DNA of 33,496 nt from DASZXJ01 sp035545895. Lineage in GTDB: Bacteria > Planctomycetota > Phycisphaerae > Tepidisphaerales > Tepidisphaeraceae. Location: contig DASZXJ010000044.1 in assembly GCA_035545895.1 (NCBI GenBank), forward strand, positions 1 through 33,496, in the 5' to 3' direction. The notes under the pieces are model-generated. The model was not told where the DNA came from, did not search any database, and was given only the letters and a program-made list of their open reading frames with translations. Both the position numbers and the translations under genes were made by a program. Shown piece by piece: positions 23,456-31,342 of this stretch (positions within the stretch are counted from its first letter, which is position 1; every line of letters starts with the position of its first letter).

Positions 23456-24109
23456 ATGGACCCATCTCGTCCCGAGCTGATCCCCGATCCGGCCGTTAAG
23501 CGTCTCAGTCTTTACCTGCGACAACTCGAAGCGTTTAAACGCAAGGATCAGCAGACCATCTCCAGCAAACAACTTGGCGAAAGCCTCGGCCTGACCGATG
23601 CGCAGGTGCGAAAAGACCTGGCATACTTCGGACAATTTGGCCATCCCGGCATCGGATATCACGTCGACGACCTGATCTCCCAGGTTCGCCATATTCTCGG
23701 CACGGACAAAACGTGGAATGTGGTCCTGGTTGGAGCCGGCAACCTCGGGCGGGCATTGATCGCCTATCACGGATTCCAGGAAAAGGGATTCAATCTCGCC
23801 GCGGTATTTGACAACGATCCTAACAAGATTGGCAAGAAGCTCGGGGAGTTCACGATTCGACCGCTCGACGAATTGCAAAACACCGTGCGGACACATTCGA
23901 TCAAACTGGCCATGCTGGCCGTGCCTGCGGCGGTTGCGCAGGATGTCGCGGATAACATGGTCGATGCAGGCGTCCGCGGGCTGCTTAACTTCGCTCCGGT
24001 CTCACTGCACCTGCCGCGCGATGTGGCGCTCTATTCGGTAGACCTGGCGGTGTCACTGGAGCAACTGGCGTTTCAAGTGAATTTCCCGGCGGTGGATCAG
24101 AGTATTTGA
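23456..24109 (+). CDS. rex: Redox-sensing transcriptional repressor Rex
   Basis: 217 residues, standard Rex length. The N-terminal winged helix (about 10-80) has the Rex hallmark ISSKQLGESLGLTDAQVRKD and YFGQFGHPGIGY. The Rossmann domain has GAGNLG (93-98) and FDNDP (118-122), where D119 fits NAD(H) preference. Rex binds operators when NAD+ is high and releases them on NADH binding, controlling fermentative and respiratory genes. The gene is divergent from the peptide-transport run and convergent with the Uma2 gene, from which 13 bp separate it. Ribosome site AGGAG. No target operator could be recognised in the window. Confidence 0.95.
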   Translation: MDPSRPELIPDPAVKRLSLYLRQLEAFKRKDQQTISSKQLGESLGLTDAQVRKDLAYFGQFGHPGIGYHVDDLISQVRHILGTDKTWNVVLVGAGNLGRALIAYHGFQEKGFNLAAVFDNDPNKIGKKLGEFTIRPLDELQNTVRTHSIKLAMLAVPAAVAQDVADNMVDAGVRGLLNFAPVSLHLPRDVALYSVDLAVSLEQLAFQVNFPAVDQSI

Positions 24110-24122
24110 TGGTGTTGCGATT

Positions 24123-24698
24123 TCACGGCAACATTTCACCAACTGGAATTTCAACCTTGGGATGTGCAAGCAACTTTACCTTGCTGCCGATGCCGAAATG
24201 TTTCACGGTCGCAAAACGCCAATCGGCTTTGCGTCCCGTCGGGTTCTCCGGGCCACGATGAACCTCGATGCGGCGCGCCGGAATATTAACGATCCAATAG
24301 TCTTGGACACCCGCTGCCGCATATCGACGCAGCTTAATTCCACTGTCTCTTTTATAGCTTGATTGCGCAACTTCGATGACCAGCGATGGGCGCGGCAACT
24401 CATCGTCGGGAGTACCAACCGGAACATCGTACAAGAAAAAGTCGGGCTCGGTGGCATCGTATGGTTCGACCCGATATGTTCCTTGAACAATGAGCCAAAA
24501 TTTTTTTGCATCATTGAAATGACGATTCAAAACAATCATGCATTTCGTAACCGCAGCCATATGCGGATTGGACTGGGCGTGCATCTGGACAATCCTTCCA
24601 TCGAGCAGTTCAACTCGGCGGTCATCAAATACGCCGGCCTCGGACATGCGGAAATACTCCGCAACCGAAAAGCGAACCTTTTTGGACGTCAGAATCAT
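24123..24698 (-). CDS. Uma2-family (DUF820) restriction-endonuclease-like protein
   Basis: 191 residues from the ATG at 24698; a TTG at 24740 in the same frame would overlap metF by 34 bp and is less likely. The Uma2 pattern is complete: VELLDGRIV (29-37), EPDFFLYD (84-91), PSLVIEVAQSS (104-114) and GIKLRRYAAAGVQDYWIVN (120-138). The PD-(D/E)xK residues D86, E109 and K122 are intact. The family is expanded in cyanobacteria and planctomycetes; its role is not established. It lies 8 bp downstream of metF on the same strand, probably co-transcribed, and no methylase or toxin partner is near. Confidence 0.88.
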   Translation of the reverse strand: MILTSKKVRFSVAEYFRMSEAGVFDDRRVELLDGRIVQMHAQSNPHMAAVTKCMIVLNRHFNDAKKFWLIVQGTYRVEPYDATEPDFFLYDVPVGTPDDELPRPSLVIEVAQSSYKRDSGIKLRRYAAAGVQDYWIVNIPARRIEVHRGPENPTGRKADWRFATVKHFGIGSKVKLLAHPKVEIPVGEMLP

Positions 24699-24706
24699 CG
24701 TCTGAA

Positions 24707-25588
24707 TTATATCGCGGGGTCGGTCTTTAGCGACTGGCAAATCTGCACGGTGGCTTTGCTTTTATTCAGTGTATAAAAGTGCACGCCGTCCACACCGTGG
24801 AAGATGAGGTCCTGGCATTGGCGGGTGGCGTATTCCACGCCGGCGGCCGCGACTGCGTCGGGGTTGGATTCCAAGCTTTCCAGTTTCAAAAGAAGCGGCT
24901 GAGGAATCTTGGCGCCACACATCGAAATAAACCGCTTGATCTGGCCGACATTCAGGATCGGCATGATGCCGGCAATGATCGGGATTTTGATCCCCATCAC
25001 GCGGGCGGCATCGCGAAAGCGGTAGAAATCGGCATTATCAAAAAAGAGCTGCGTAATGATGAAGTTGGCGCCGTTGTCCACTTTGCGCTTGAGATTTTCC
25101 AGATCGCGCGTGCGATTCAGACATTGCGGGTGCCCTTCTGGATATCCCGCCACGCCGATTGCAAAGTCGTGTCTCGATTTAACGTAGCCGACAAGCTGGT
25201 CGGCATATTGAAAGCCGCCTTCGGTCGCGACGAACGTGCTCTGACCGGCGGGCGGATCGCCTCGCAGGGCCAGCACGTTGCGAATCCCGCCATTCCATAA
25301 TTCATCAAGAATGCCGCCGATCTGGTCAGCTGTATGACCCACGCAGGTCAGATGTGCCATTGAACGAATGTTCAGCTCGCGCTGAATGCGTTCGACCAGT
25401 TCGACCGTCTTGGCACGGGTCGACCCGCCGGCTCCATAGGTCACCGATACATAGCTGGGCCTGATCGGGCGCAATTCATCGATGGCTTGATAAAGCTGCG
25501 TGAAACCGGCCTCGCTCTTTGGGGGAAAGAACTCGAAGGAGACAGCCGGTTTGCCCTTGCCAAGGATCTCGTCAATTCGCATCAACAT
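24707..25588 (-). CDS. metF: Methylenetetrahydrofolate reductase
   Basis: 293 residues, the standard bacterial MetF size. SFEFFPPKSEAGF near the start carries the catalytic Glu (about E19); then SVTYGAGGSTR, NVLALRGDPP, FIITQLFFDN and GIMPILN, all family hallmarks of the FAD-binding TIM barrel. It reduces 5,10-methylene-THF to 5-methyl-THF with NAD(P)H for methionine synthesis. The start is ATG at 25588 (a second in-frame ATG follows two codons later). It lies downstream of the porin terminator, so it must have its own promoter in the 104-bp gap. Confidence 0.95.
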   Translation of the reverse strand: MLMRIDEILGKGKPAVSFEFFPPKSEAGFTQLYQAIDELRPIRPSYVSVTYGAGGSTRAKTVELVERIQRELNIRSMAHLTCVGHTADQIGGILDELWNGGIRNVLALRGDPPAGQSTFVATEGGFQYADQLVGYVKSRHDFAIGVAGYPEGHPQCLNRTRDLENLKRKVDNGANFIITQLFFDNADFYRFRDAARVMGIKIPIIAGIMPILNVGQIKRFISMCGAKIPQPLLLKLESLESNPDAVAAAGVEYATRQCQDLIFHGVDGVHFYTLNKSKATVQICQSLKTDPAI

Positions 25589-25623
25589 GATTTATCGGCT
25601 TTAGGATAGACCTGCTCCAGCGC

Positions 25624-25656
25624 AAAAGAAAGCCCACGGAGGTTATCCGTGGGCTT
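25624..25656 (-). terminator. Intrinsic terminator of the porin gene
   Basis: On the minus strand AAGCCCACGGA and TCCGTGGGCTT form an 11-bp perfect stem with a 5-base loop, followed directly by TTCTTTT. This is a textbook rho-independent terminator 37 bp after the porin stop. A second perfect 8-bp stem (CTAATCAG/CTGATTAG, 25676-25696) overlaps the porin stop codon. Confidence 0.88.
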
Positions 25657-25692
25657 CTTCTGGTCGTATAAGAAACTAATCAGGTTAACTGA

Positions 25693-26925
25693 TTAGAAGG
25701 CGTAGATGATATCCGCACCGAAGGTGTACATGTTCTCATCGCCATCATTGTACAGATCATGATTGGCGTGATCCCAGCGAAGTTCGGGGCGGATAATCAG
25801 GCCCTGGCCCCACTGATCGTTGGGCATGGGCTTGATCGCCAGGCCGATCGTGGCTTCGTAGACTGTGCTATCGAGGCCGCGAGCGCCGTCTTCGTCGTTG
25901 AAATATTCGACTCGGCCGTTCAGAGTGAAGTGCGAGTCGATGGTGTAGCCGGCGTACAAAGCCAGTCCGCACCACTTGGCATCGCCGCCGTCGTTGGCAG
26001 CATCAGCTTCCCAACCATAGTCGCCATTGGCGGCGAGTGTCAGATTGTCGCTGGCCTTGTAGGTGATGATCCCGTCGATCACCGTGCGATAGTGGTCGCT
26101 GTCATTCGCCTCTTCCGGACCGGTGATGCCAGTGACCGAAATCGACGTCTTATCGTCAAGCGTATAGGCAACCTGCCAGATCACGTCGATCGAACAACCG
26201 TTGTTGTCTTCGAGCGACTGTTCCCAGCCACGGGTGATGCCTGCGGTGATCGCCAGCTTGTCGCTGACGTTGTACTTGCCAATGATGCCCGTGTGCGTGA
26301 ACGGGATGGCAAATCCAAACAGGTAGCTGTGTGAATAGAACGGGTTCAGCGTCGGATTGATGTATTCGTAACCGAGCAGGGTGACGAACTTACCAGCCGT
26401 CACGGTCAGGCCGCTGCCGACCGGAACCGCGAGCTGAATGTATAACTGGTTGAGGTCGAACTGTTCGTCCGGACCATCGCCAAGACCGTAGTGATCGAAC
26501 AGGCCGTTGGCGTGAATCAGACGGGCGTCGCCGCCCCAGATCCATTCCATGCGTCCGCCGATATCGAACTTGCCCTTGCTGGCATCGACGGTCTTTTCAA
26601 CGAAGACATCGACCTGATTGAGTGTTGGGTCCTGGTCTTCGAAGTCGAAAACCCGGCCGTTGTTGGTGTGGCTGTCGGGATTATCGAAGTTGTAAGTCCA
26701 GCTTCCTTCGATAAAGCCGCCGGCATTCAAGCCGGCATCGGACATGCTCTTGCCAACGCCTGCCTGATTGAGCACGTTCATCAGGGGCTTGGCGGGCGCA
26801 TCGGCCGCGTAAATGGGTCTCGCGAGAGACAATCCCGCGTCAGGCGTTGTGCCGCCTCGAACCATGCCGGCGCAAACGAGCGCTGCACAGGCCGCTGCTG
26901 CGGCTAAACCTTTTCGATTGATCAT
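25693..26925 (-). CDS. Outer-membrane beta-barrel porin (BBP2/OmpL-like)
   Basis: 410 residues from the ATG at 26925, which has AAGGAG 5 bases upstream; a start 51 bp further up would add a leader before the signal peptide. The signal peptide is MINRKGLAAAAACAALVCAG with cleavage near VRG. The mature protein is alternating polar/aromatic with many short beta strands and Asp/Asn/Gly turns, ends in the outer-membrane signature ...YAF (terminal Phe), and has the layout of the putative porin-2 family (GGFIEGSWTYNFDNPDSHTN; VDVFVEKTVDASKGKFDIGG). Predicted to form a diffusion pore of unknown selectivity. Strong ribosome site and strong terminator suggest high expression. Confidence 0.8.
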   Translation of the reverse strand: MINRKGLAAAAACAALVCAGMVRGGTTPDAGLSLARPIYAADAPAKPLMNVLNQAGVGKSMSDAGLNAGGFIEGSWTYNFDNPDSHTNNGRVFDFEDQDPTLNQVDVFVEKTVDASKGKFDIGGRMEWIWGGDARLIHANGLFDHYGLGDGPDEQFDLNQLYIQLAVPVGSGLTVTAGKFVTLLGYEYINPTLNPFYSHSYLFGFAIPFTHTGIIGKYNVSDKLAITAGITRGWEQSLEDNNGCSIDVIWQVAYTLDDKTSISVTGITGPEEANDSDHYRTVIDGIITYKASDNLTLAANGDYGWEADAANDGGDAKWCGLALYAGYTIDSHFTLNGRVEYFNDEDGARGLDSTVYEATIGLAIKPMPNDQWGQGLIIRPELRWDHANHDLYNDGDENMYTFGADIIYAF

Positions 26926-27229
26926 AACTGCTCCTTCCCTTGCGGGACTATGTAAAGTTCTTCTGTTGGCACTCAACTACTGACAAAACCGATGCCATCG
27001 GCGTCAGAATCGGGAATATCTGCTGGTTAGCATGAAAAAAGCAAATTACGCTGAATATTTCGACTTTATCGGATGCATGGGATGCCTAATGCCTGCGCAT
27101 CGCTCGCAACGAACCTCACCGTCTGATGCCAAAAACGGCATCTGTTGATATTATCGGGCTTTCTGACCGGTTTTCAGTCCTAATGATTGCTACAATCGTC
27201 TTGAACCGCTTAAACTCCAAAGTGAACCG
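26926..27229. other. Divergent regulatory gap between porin and nadA
   Basis: 304 bp. It contains the porin ribosome site (26931-26936 on the minus strand), a perfect 13-bp palindrome CCGATG-C-CATCGG (26989-27001), a hairpin GATGCC-AAAAAC-GGCATC (27125-27142) and a TACAAT (27191-27196) placed suitably as a -10 box for nadA, about 34 bp before the ATG, but with no convincing -35. The palindrome is a possible operator for either gene. No coding region is supported. Confidence 0.45.
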
Positions 27230-28399
27230 ATGATTCGACAATGGCAGCAACCTCTTCCGCCAATTTATGGACAACTGTCCGACGCGGAACTTCGGTTGCG
27301 CATCCAAGCCGCCAAGGATAAGCTTGCAACCCGACTGGTCATCCTCGGCCATCACTATCAACAGGACGCAATCACCGAATTCGCCGATTTCACCGGCGAC
27401 AGCTTTGAACTTTCACGCGCTGCCGCGAAACAGACTGATGCCGAATACGTCGTGTTCTGCGGCGTGCATTTCATGGCCGAAAGTGCGGACATCCTGACCC
27501 GCGAAAATGTTCGTGTCATCCTTCCAGACCTGGGTGCCGGATGCTCCATGGCCGACATGGCCAACCTCGACCAAACTATGGACTGCTGGGAGCAATTGCA
27601 TCAGGTATGCACTGATCAGACCATCAGGCCCATTACGTACATGAACAGCTCGGCCGCAATCAAAGCATTCGTGGGCGAGCATGAAGGCGCAGTCTGCACC
27701 AGCAGCAATTGCAGAAACGTCCTGGAATGGGCGCTCAACGTCCACAGCGCCGCCGTGGGTCGAAAAACAAAAATCCTTTTCTTTCCCGACCAGCACCTGG
27801 GCCGAAACACCGCTTACGCGATGGGCTATCCACTCGAAAAAATGGTCGTTTGGGATCCCACGAAAGACCTCGGCGGCAACACCGAAGAAGCGCTGCGCGA
27901 AGCCGATTTTGTTTTGTGGAAAGGCCATTGCTCGGTCCACGCGCTGTTTCGCCCGGAGCACGTGGATGATGTCCGCCGGAAATATCCGGACATGAAGGTG
28001 GTCGTGCACCCTGAATGCAAATGGGAAGTCGTGCAAAAAGCCGACATGGCGGGAAGCACCGCATACATCGTGAAAATGGTCGATGCCGCTCCGCCCGGCA
28101 GCCAGTGGGCGATCGGCACGGAGGTGCATCTGGTCAACCGTTTGAAGAACCGACATCCCGAGCAAAAGATTATCGTGCTCAGCGATTGCCAGTGCCTGTG
28201 CACCACCATGTTCCGAATCGATCTGCCTCACCTGTGCTGGACACTTGAAAATCTGCTCGAAGGGAAGGTCGTCAACGAGATCAAGGTGGATGCTCACACC
28301 CGCAAGTGGGCAACAGTTGCACTCGAGCGCATGCTGAGCATCAGAGGGACGGGTAATCCCCTCGGCAAAAACCAGCCTGTTGGAACGACGGTCGATTAA
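27230..28399 (+). CDS. nadA: Quinolinate synthase A
   Basis: 389 residues. Cluster ligands are in the three expected places: C105 (GAGCSMAD), C233 (KGHCSVHALF) and C320/C322 (SDCQCLCTTM). ILGHHYQQD (38-46), DFTGDSFELSR (53-63) and YMNSSAAIKA (137-146) are family hallmarks. NadA condenses iminoaspartate and dihydroxyacetone phosphate to quinolinate using a [4Fe-4S] cluster, the first committed intermediate of NAD synthesis. nadB and nadC are not in the window. The extra cysteines in CTSSNC (156-161) and DCQCLC exceed the three needed. It is transcribed alone or with the membrane protein that follows 59 bp downstream. Confidence 0.95.
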   Translation: MIRQWQQPLPPIYGQLSDAELRLRIQAAKDKLATRLVILGHHYQQDAITEFADFTGDSFELSRAAAKQTDAEYVVFCGVHFMAESADILTRENVRVILPDLGAGCSMADMANLDQTMDCWEQLHQVCTDQTIRPITYMNSSAAIKAFVGEHEGAVCTSSNCRNVLEWALNVHSAAVGRKTKILFFPDQHLGRNTAYAMGYPLEKMVVWDPTKDLGGNTEEALREADFVLWKGHCSVHALFRPEHVDDVRRKYPDMKVVVHPECKWEVVQKADMAGSTAYIVKMVDAAPPGSQWAIGTEVHLVNRLKNRHPEQKIIVLSDCQCLCTTMFRIDLPHLCWTLENLLEGKVVNEIKVDAHTRKWATVALERMLSIRGTGNPLGKNQPVGTTVD

Positions 28400-28458
28400 A
28401 CCTTGTTTTGGGCAATTAAAATCGGTTAGATTGCCGCTTTGCACAAATGGGAGGATTC

Positions 28459-29187
28459 ATGGTCGATCCGCAGGCACAGCCGCTACCCCCTTTTTTACAG
28501 TGGACACTGCCAGGACGCATGCTCGTGTTTTTCCTCTCAGCCACTTCCATCTGGTGTCTCCTGGCTGAGTTCTATGGCCTGTGCTCGATGCAAAATTTTA
28601 CGATCTACATTCTGATTCCATCGATGATTTTGCTGGCCGGGATGGCTTTGATCGATCTCTCGCGCGGTAATCGAATGTTGTGGCGGGCGGTCGTGATTGG
28701 TCTGATCGGCGGATTTATTGCAGCGTGCGCATATGACCTGTTTCGCATTCCCTTTGTCGTCGCGGCCATCGATAAAGTCGGCCCAGCCTGGCTGCGGCTG
28801 CCTCTTTTCAAAGTCTTTCCGCGATTCGGCGCGATGATCCTCCAACCCCATTTTGTCGAAGCCGGTCAAACAGATTCACAATTCACGCTGACTGAGCACC
28901 TGGTAGGCTGGGCCTATCACTTTTCCAATGGCATGACCTTCGGCGTAATGTACATGGCGCTGATCGGAAACGCAACCAAACGAAGCTGGCTGTGGGCCAT
29001 TGCCCTGGCAGTCGGCTTGGAATTGGCGATGCTTTTTACGCCGTACACGAAATTCTTCGGCATCAATATGACCACGCGATTCGTGGTTGTCACATTGATC
29101 GCGCACTTGGTCTTTGGAATCGCCTTGGGACTCTACTCAAAACGCGAATCGATGAAATGGAATCGCCCTGACATCGTGACCGCTTAA
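28459..29187 (+). CDS. Six-helix membrane protein of unknown function
   Basis: 242 residues from the ATG at 28459, chosen because GGAGG lies 4 bases upstream; an ATG at 28447 overlaps that ribosome site. Hydrophobic segments at about 20-41, 47-68, 78-104, 147-168, 176-197 and 205-226. A conserved-looking LVGWAYHFSNGMTFGVMYMA stretch in the fourth helix has His and Asn in the membrane. No family recognised. The neighbours (nadA upstream, convergent mcsB 6 bp downstream) do not suggest a function. Confidence 0.7.
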   Translation: MVDPQAQPLPPFLQWTLPGRMLVFFLSATSIWCLLAEFYGLCSMQNFTIYILIPSMILLAGMALIDLSRGNRMLWRAVVIGLIGGFIAACAYDLFRIPFVVAAIDKVGPAWLRLPLFKVFPRFGAMILQPHFVEAGQTDSQFTLTEHLVGWAYHFSNGMTFGVMYMALIGNATKRSWLWAIALAVGLELAMLFTPYTKFFGINMTTRFVVVTLIAHLVFGIALGLYSKRESMKWNRPDIVTA

Positions 29188-29193
29188 TAAGCT

Positions 29194-30249
29194 TTAATTC
29201 GCATTCAGGCGATGGCGGATGAATTCCGCGCGAGCAGCCCGGCGGAGGTCCCCTTCGAGCTTTTTGCCCTGCAATTTCTGCAAATGCGCCGGCTGGGTGA
29301 GCAGGAACAATTCGTTGATCGTGCGGATATCGATGTCTTTAATCCGGCCGAGGTTGATGCCCATCCGCAGGTGACTGAGGAGAAACATCACTTCGTCACT
29401 GGTCAGCAGCCTTGCCGATCGAAGCAATCCCAGTGCACGACAAACCTTATCATCCAATGCCACCGTGCGATCGTTCAGCAGTGTTTTGCGAGCATGATGT
29501 TCAAAATCAATGATCTTGGGGATAACCGTGTGCTTGAAGTCGCTGATGATATCCGCTTCGCTGCGGCCCAGGGTCGTCTGGTTGGAGATTTGATAGAAAT
29601 CCCCGGTGGCCTCCGTGCCCTCGCCATATAAGCCGCGAACGGCCAGGTGCATATCCTTGGCCGTTCGGAAAACTTTTTCGATTTCACCCGTCAACTTCAG
29701 CGCTGGCAGGTGAAGCATGACGCTGACGCGAATCCCCGTACCGACATTGGTCGGGCACGCGGTCAGGTATCCAAATCGCGGGTGGAATGAGAAATCGAGT
29801 TTATTCTCGAGCTTGTCATCGACGGAATTGATTTGCTCCCAGGCCTCTTCAAGTTGCAATCCGCTGCGCAAAACCTGAATGCGGAGGTGATCCTCCTCGT
29901 TGACCATGATGGAAAGCGTTTCGTTTTCGGCGATGGCGACGCCGCGTGAACCCTCCGAAGCCGCGTGCTGCTTGCTGATCAGATGCCGCTCAACCAGCAA
30001 TTGCCGATCGACTTCAGGGGCGCTATCGAGATCGACATAAAGCGTTTCGGTCGCAAGTTGGGCTGAAAGAATTGTTTCGCGAAGACGCTTTTCGGTGGCC
30101 TGACGCTGGTGTGTGGTCATCCGGCTCAGGAATCTCTGGCCGGCGACATTGCGCGCCAGTCGGATGCGCGAAGAAATGACGATCTCGCTCATCGGCCCGT
30201 TGCCACGAAGCCATTCACCCGCTCGACTGGTCAGGTCACTTAATTTCAT
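29194..30249 (-). CDS. mcsB: Protein arginine kinase McsB
   Basis: 351 residues from the ATG at 30249 (a GTG 9 bp upstream is an alternative start). Guanido-kinase family hallmarks: VISSRIRLARN near residue 25, NEEDHLRIQ near 117, and the catalytic-cysteine motif ACPTNVGTGIRVS with C165. McsB phosphorylates arginines of target proteins and marks them for ClpCP degradation in Firmicutes. Standard length. The allosteric phosphoarginine motif RDxxRA near the C-terminus reads GDLRRA here, so its first Arg is replaced. It follows mcsA and a 48-residue gene on the same strand and is convergent with the membrane protein. ClpC and CtsR are not in the window. Confidence 0.92.
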   Translation of the reverse strand: MKLSDLTSRAGEWLRGNGPMSEIVISSRIRLARNVAGQRFLSRMTTHQRQATEKRLRETILSAQLATETLYVDLDSAPEVDRQLLVERHLISKQHAASEGSRGVAIAENETLSIMVNEEDHLRIQVLRSGLQLEEAWEQINSVDDKLENKLDFSFHPRFGYLTACPTNVGTGIRVSVMLHLPALKLTGEIEKVFRTAKDMHLAVRGLYGEGTEATGDFYQISNQTTLGRSEADIISDFKHTVIPKIIDFEHHARKTLLNDRTVALDDKVCRALGLLRSARLLTSDEVMFLLSHLRMGINLGRIKDIDIRTINELFLLTQPAHLQKLQGKKLEGDLRRAARAEFIRHRLNAN

Positions 30250-30263
30250 ATGTCTCACAAACC

Positions 30264-30410
30264 TCAGAAGCTGGAAGTCACGACACCAATGATCAAAGCC
30301 GCCGCCAAGAAACCACCAAGCCAGATGGCCATGCCGATCCAGCCGCTTCGCTCGGATTGTTCAAGCGTAGAGCGAGTGTGCTGGACCACTGATCGGTAAT
30401 TCAGGATCAT
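30264..30410 (-). CDS. 48-residue single-helix protein between mcsA and mcsB
   Basis: ATG at 30410, TGA at 30266-30264. The ATG overlaps the mcsA stop as ATGA, and the stop is 14 bp before the mcsB ATG, so the reading frame fits exactly between the two genes. The N-terminal half is polar (MILNYRSVVQHTRSTLEQSE), and the rest is one membrane helix (WIGMAIWLGGFLAAALIIG) ending SSF. The last codons hold a GAGGT that could serve as ribosome site for the next gene. Predicted to be a one-pass membrane protein; a membrane tether or regulator of McsA/McsB is only an inference from position. Confidence 0.7.
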   Translation of the reverse strand: MILNYRSVVQHTRSTLEQSERSGWIGMAIWLGGFLAAALIIGVVTSSF

Positions 30411-30910
30411 GCGGTTTCCGCCTCACGGATCTGGTCGCGCAATTTGGCGGCTCGTTCATAATCTTCGGCTTCAACCGCACGCTGCAATTCCTTGCGCAAT
30501 CGCGCCAGATCGACCTGTCGCTTGGCGGGCACCCCAGTACCACCCCGGCGAGTGGGAACCTTGCCCAAATGGTGAGTGGCTCCATCGTGCGCCCGATGCA
30601 GCAGAGGCGTCAGGTCCTTTTCGAACAGCGTATAGTCATGCTCACAGCCAAGCAGTCCGTTTTGGCGAAACTCCGCCCACGTAATGCCGCACGCTTCGCA
30701 GGTGGACGATTGTTCGTTGGCCATCTGTCCGGAATGCGCCAAAACAAAATTGGTCAGCAGTTCGTTGATGGGCATGTGGCTCTTGGGCTGCACGCCTTCC
30801 AATTGGGCGGCGCACTGCTCGCACAGATGCTTTTCGATCTTCTTGCCGTTGCGAATCTCCGTCAGATGCACAGTGGCGGGGTTCTTGCAGTTATCGCACT
30901 TGTTACCCAT
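30407..30910 (-). CDS. mcsA: McsA-like zinc-finger and UVR-motif protein
   Basis: 167 residues from the ATG at 30910; upstream in-frame starts would overlap the PTPS gene. Cysteine pairs C5/C8 with C30/C33 and C71/C74 with C89/H91 form two zinc-binding modules, and a UvrB/UvrC (UVR) motif occupies about 134-166 (VDLARLRKELQRAVEAEDYE). This is the McsA layout: McsA activates the arginine kinase McsB and links it to ClpC. The gene pair with mcsB supports the assignment. It is joined to the 48-residue gene by an ATGA overlap. No strong ribosome site is visible. Confidence 0.9.
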   Translation of the reverse strand: MGNKCDNCKNPATVHLTEIRNGKKIEKHLCEQCAAQLEGVQPKSHMPINELLTNFVLAHSGQMANEQSSTCEACGITWAEFRQNGLLGCEHDYTLFEKDLTPLLHRAHDGATHHLGKVPTRRGGTGVPAKRQVDLARLRKELQRAVEAEDYERAAKLRDQIREAETA

Positions 30911-30971
30911 GGATGTTTTAATCCTATTTCGCGCTCCCTTTCGGGTCAATCGACACAAATTGTATGCCGAT

Positions 30972-31340
30972 TCAATCGTCATTGCGCCAAATCGCGCGAC
31001 AATCTGGCGTTTCCCACGCCTGCACCTCTTTCAAACGCACGGGTGCGGGCAACTTCAATGTCTCAGCAATATGCAGGGCCACATTCTCGGCCGATGGGTT
31101 CTTCTGCCCAAACTCCGGTAATTCATTGAGGTGCCGATTATGCATCGGGCCTACAATTTGATCGAGCAGTCTTTGCAACTCATGAAAGTCCATCACCACG
31201 CCCATCTTGTCGAGCCTGGCGGCTTCTGCTGTCACCCGTACATGCCAGTTATGTCCGTGCAATGGTTCGATCGATCCATCGTAAAGCCGCAGTTGGTGAG
31301 AAGCGGAAAAATCGCGGGTGATGGTGATTTGGAAAGCCAT
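30972..31340 (-). CDS. 6-pyruvoyltetrahydropterin synthase family, PTPS-III type
   Basis: 122 residues from the ATG at 31340, which has GAGGG 6 bases upstream; the ATG at 31346 overlaps the fucosidase stop but is too close to that site. Zinc ligands are H15 (SASHQL), H28 and H30 (HGH). The residue that is the catalytic Cys of QueD/PTPS-I (CxxxHGH) is Ile24, and E25 gives ExxHGH, the PTPS-III signature. NPSAENVA (81-88) and QAWET (107-111, E110) are family positions. PTPS-III enzymes make 6-hydroxymethyl-dihydropterin for folate in place of FolB, from published work on bacterial paralogs. So folate synthesis is predicted rather than queuosine synthesis. It is encoded between an alpha-L-fucosidase and mcsA. 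Confidence 0.85.
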   Translation of the reverse strand: MAFQITITRDFSASHQLRLYDGSIEPLHGHNWHVRVTAEAARLDKMGVVMDFHELQRLLDQIVGPMHNRHLNELPEFGQKNPSAENVALHIAETLKLPAPVRLKEVQAWETPDCRAIWRNDD

Positions 31341-31342
31341 TT

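Noticed and set aside
27413..28444. 343-codon minus-strand frame opposite nadA
   Set aside because: nadA has all its cluster cysteines on the plus strand; the other frame is its complement.
30972..31340. Plain queD annotation
   Set aside because: The catalytic Cys position is Ile and the ExxHGH motif points to PTPS-III.
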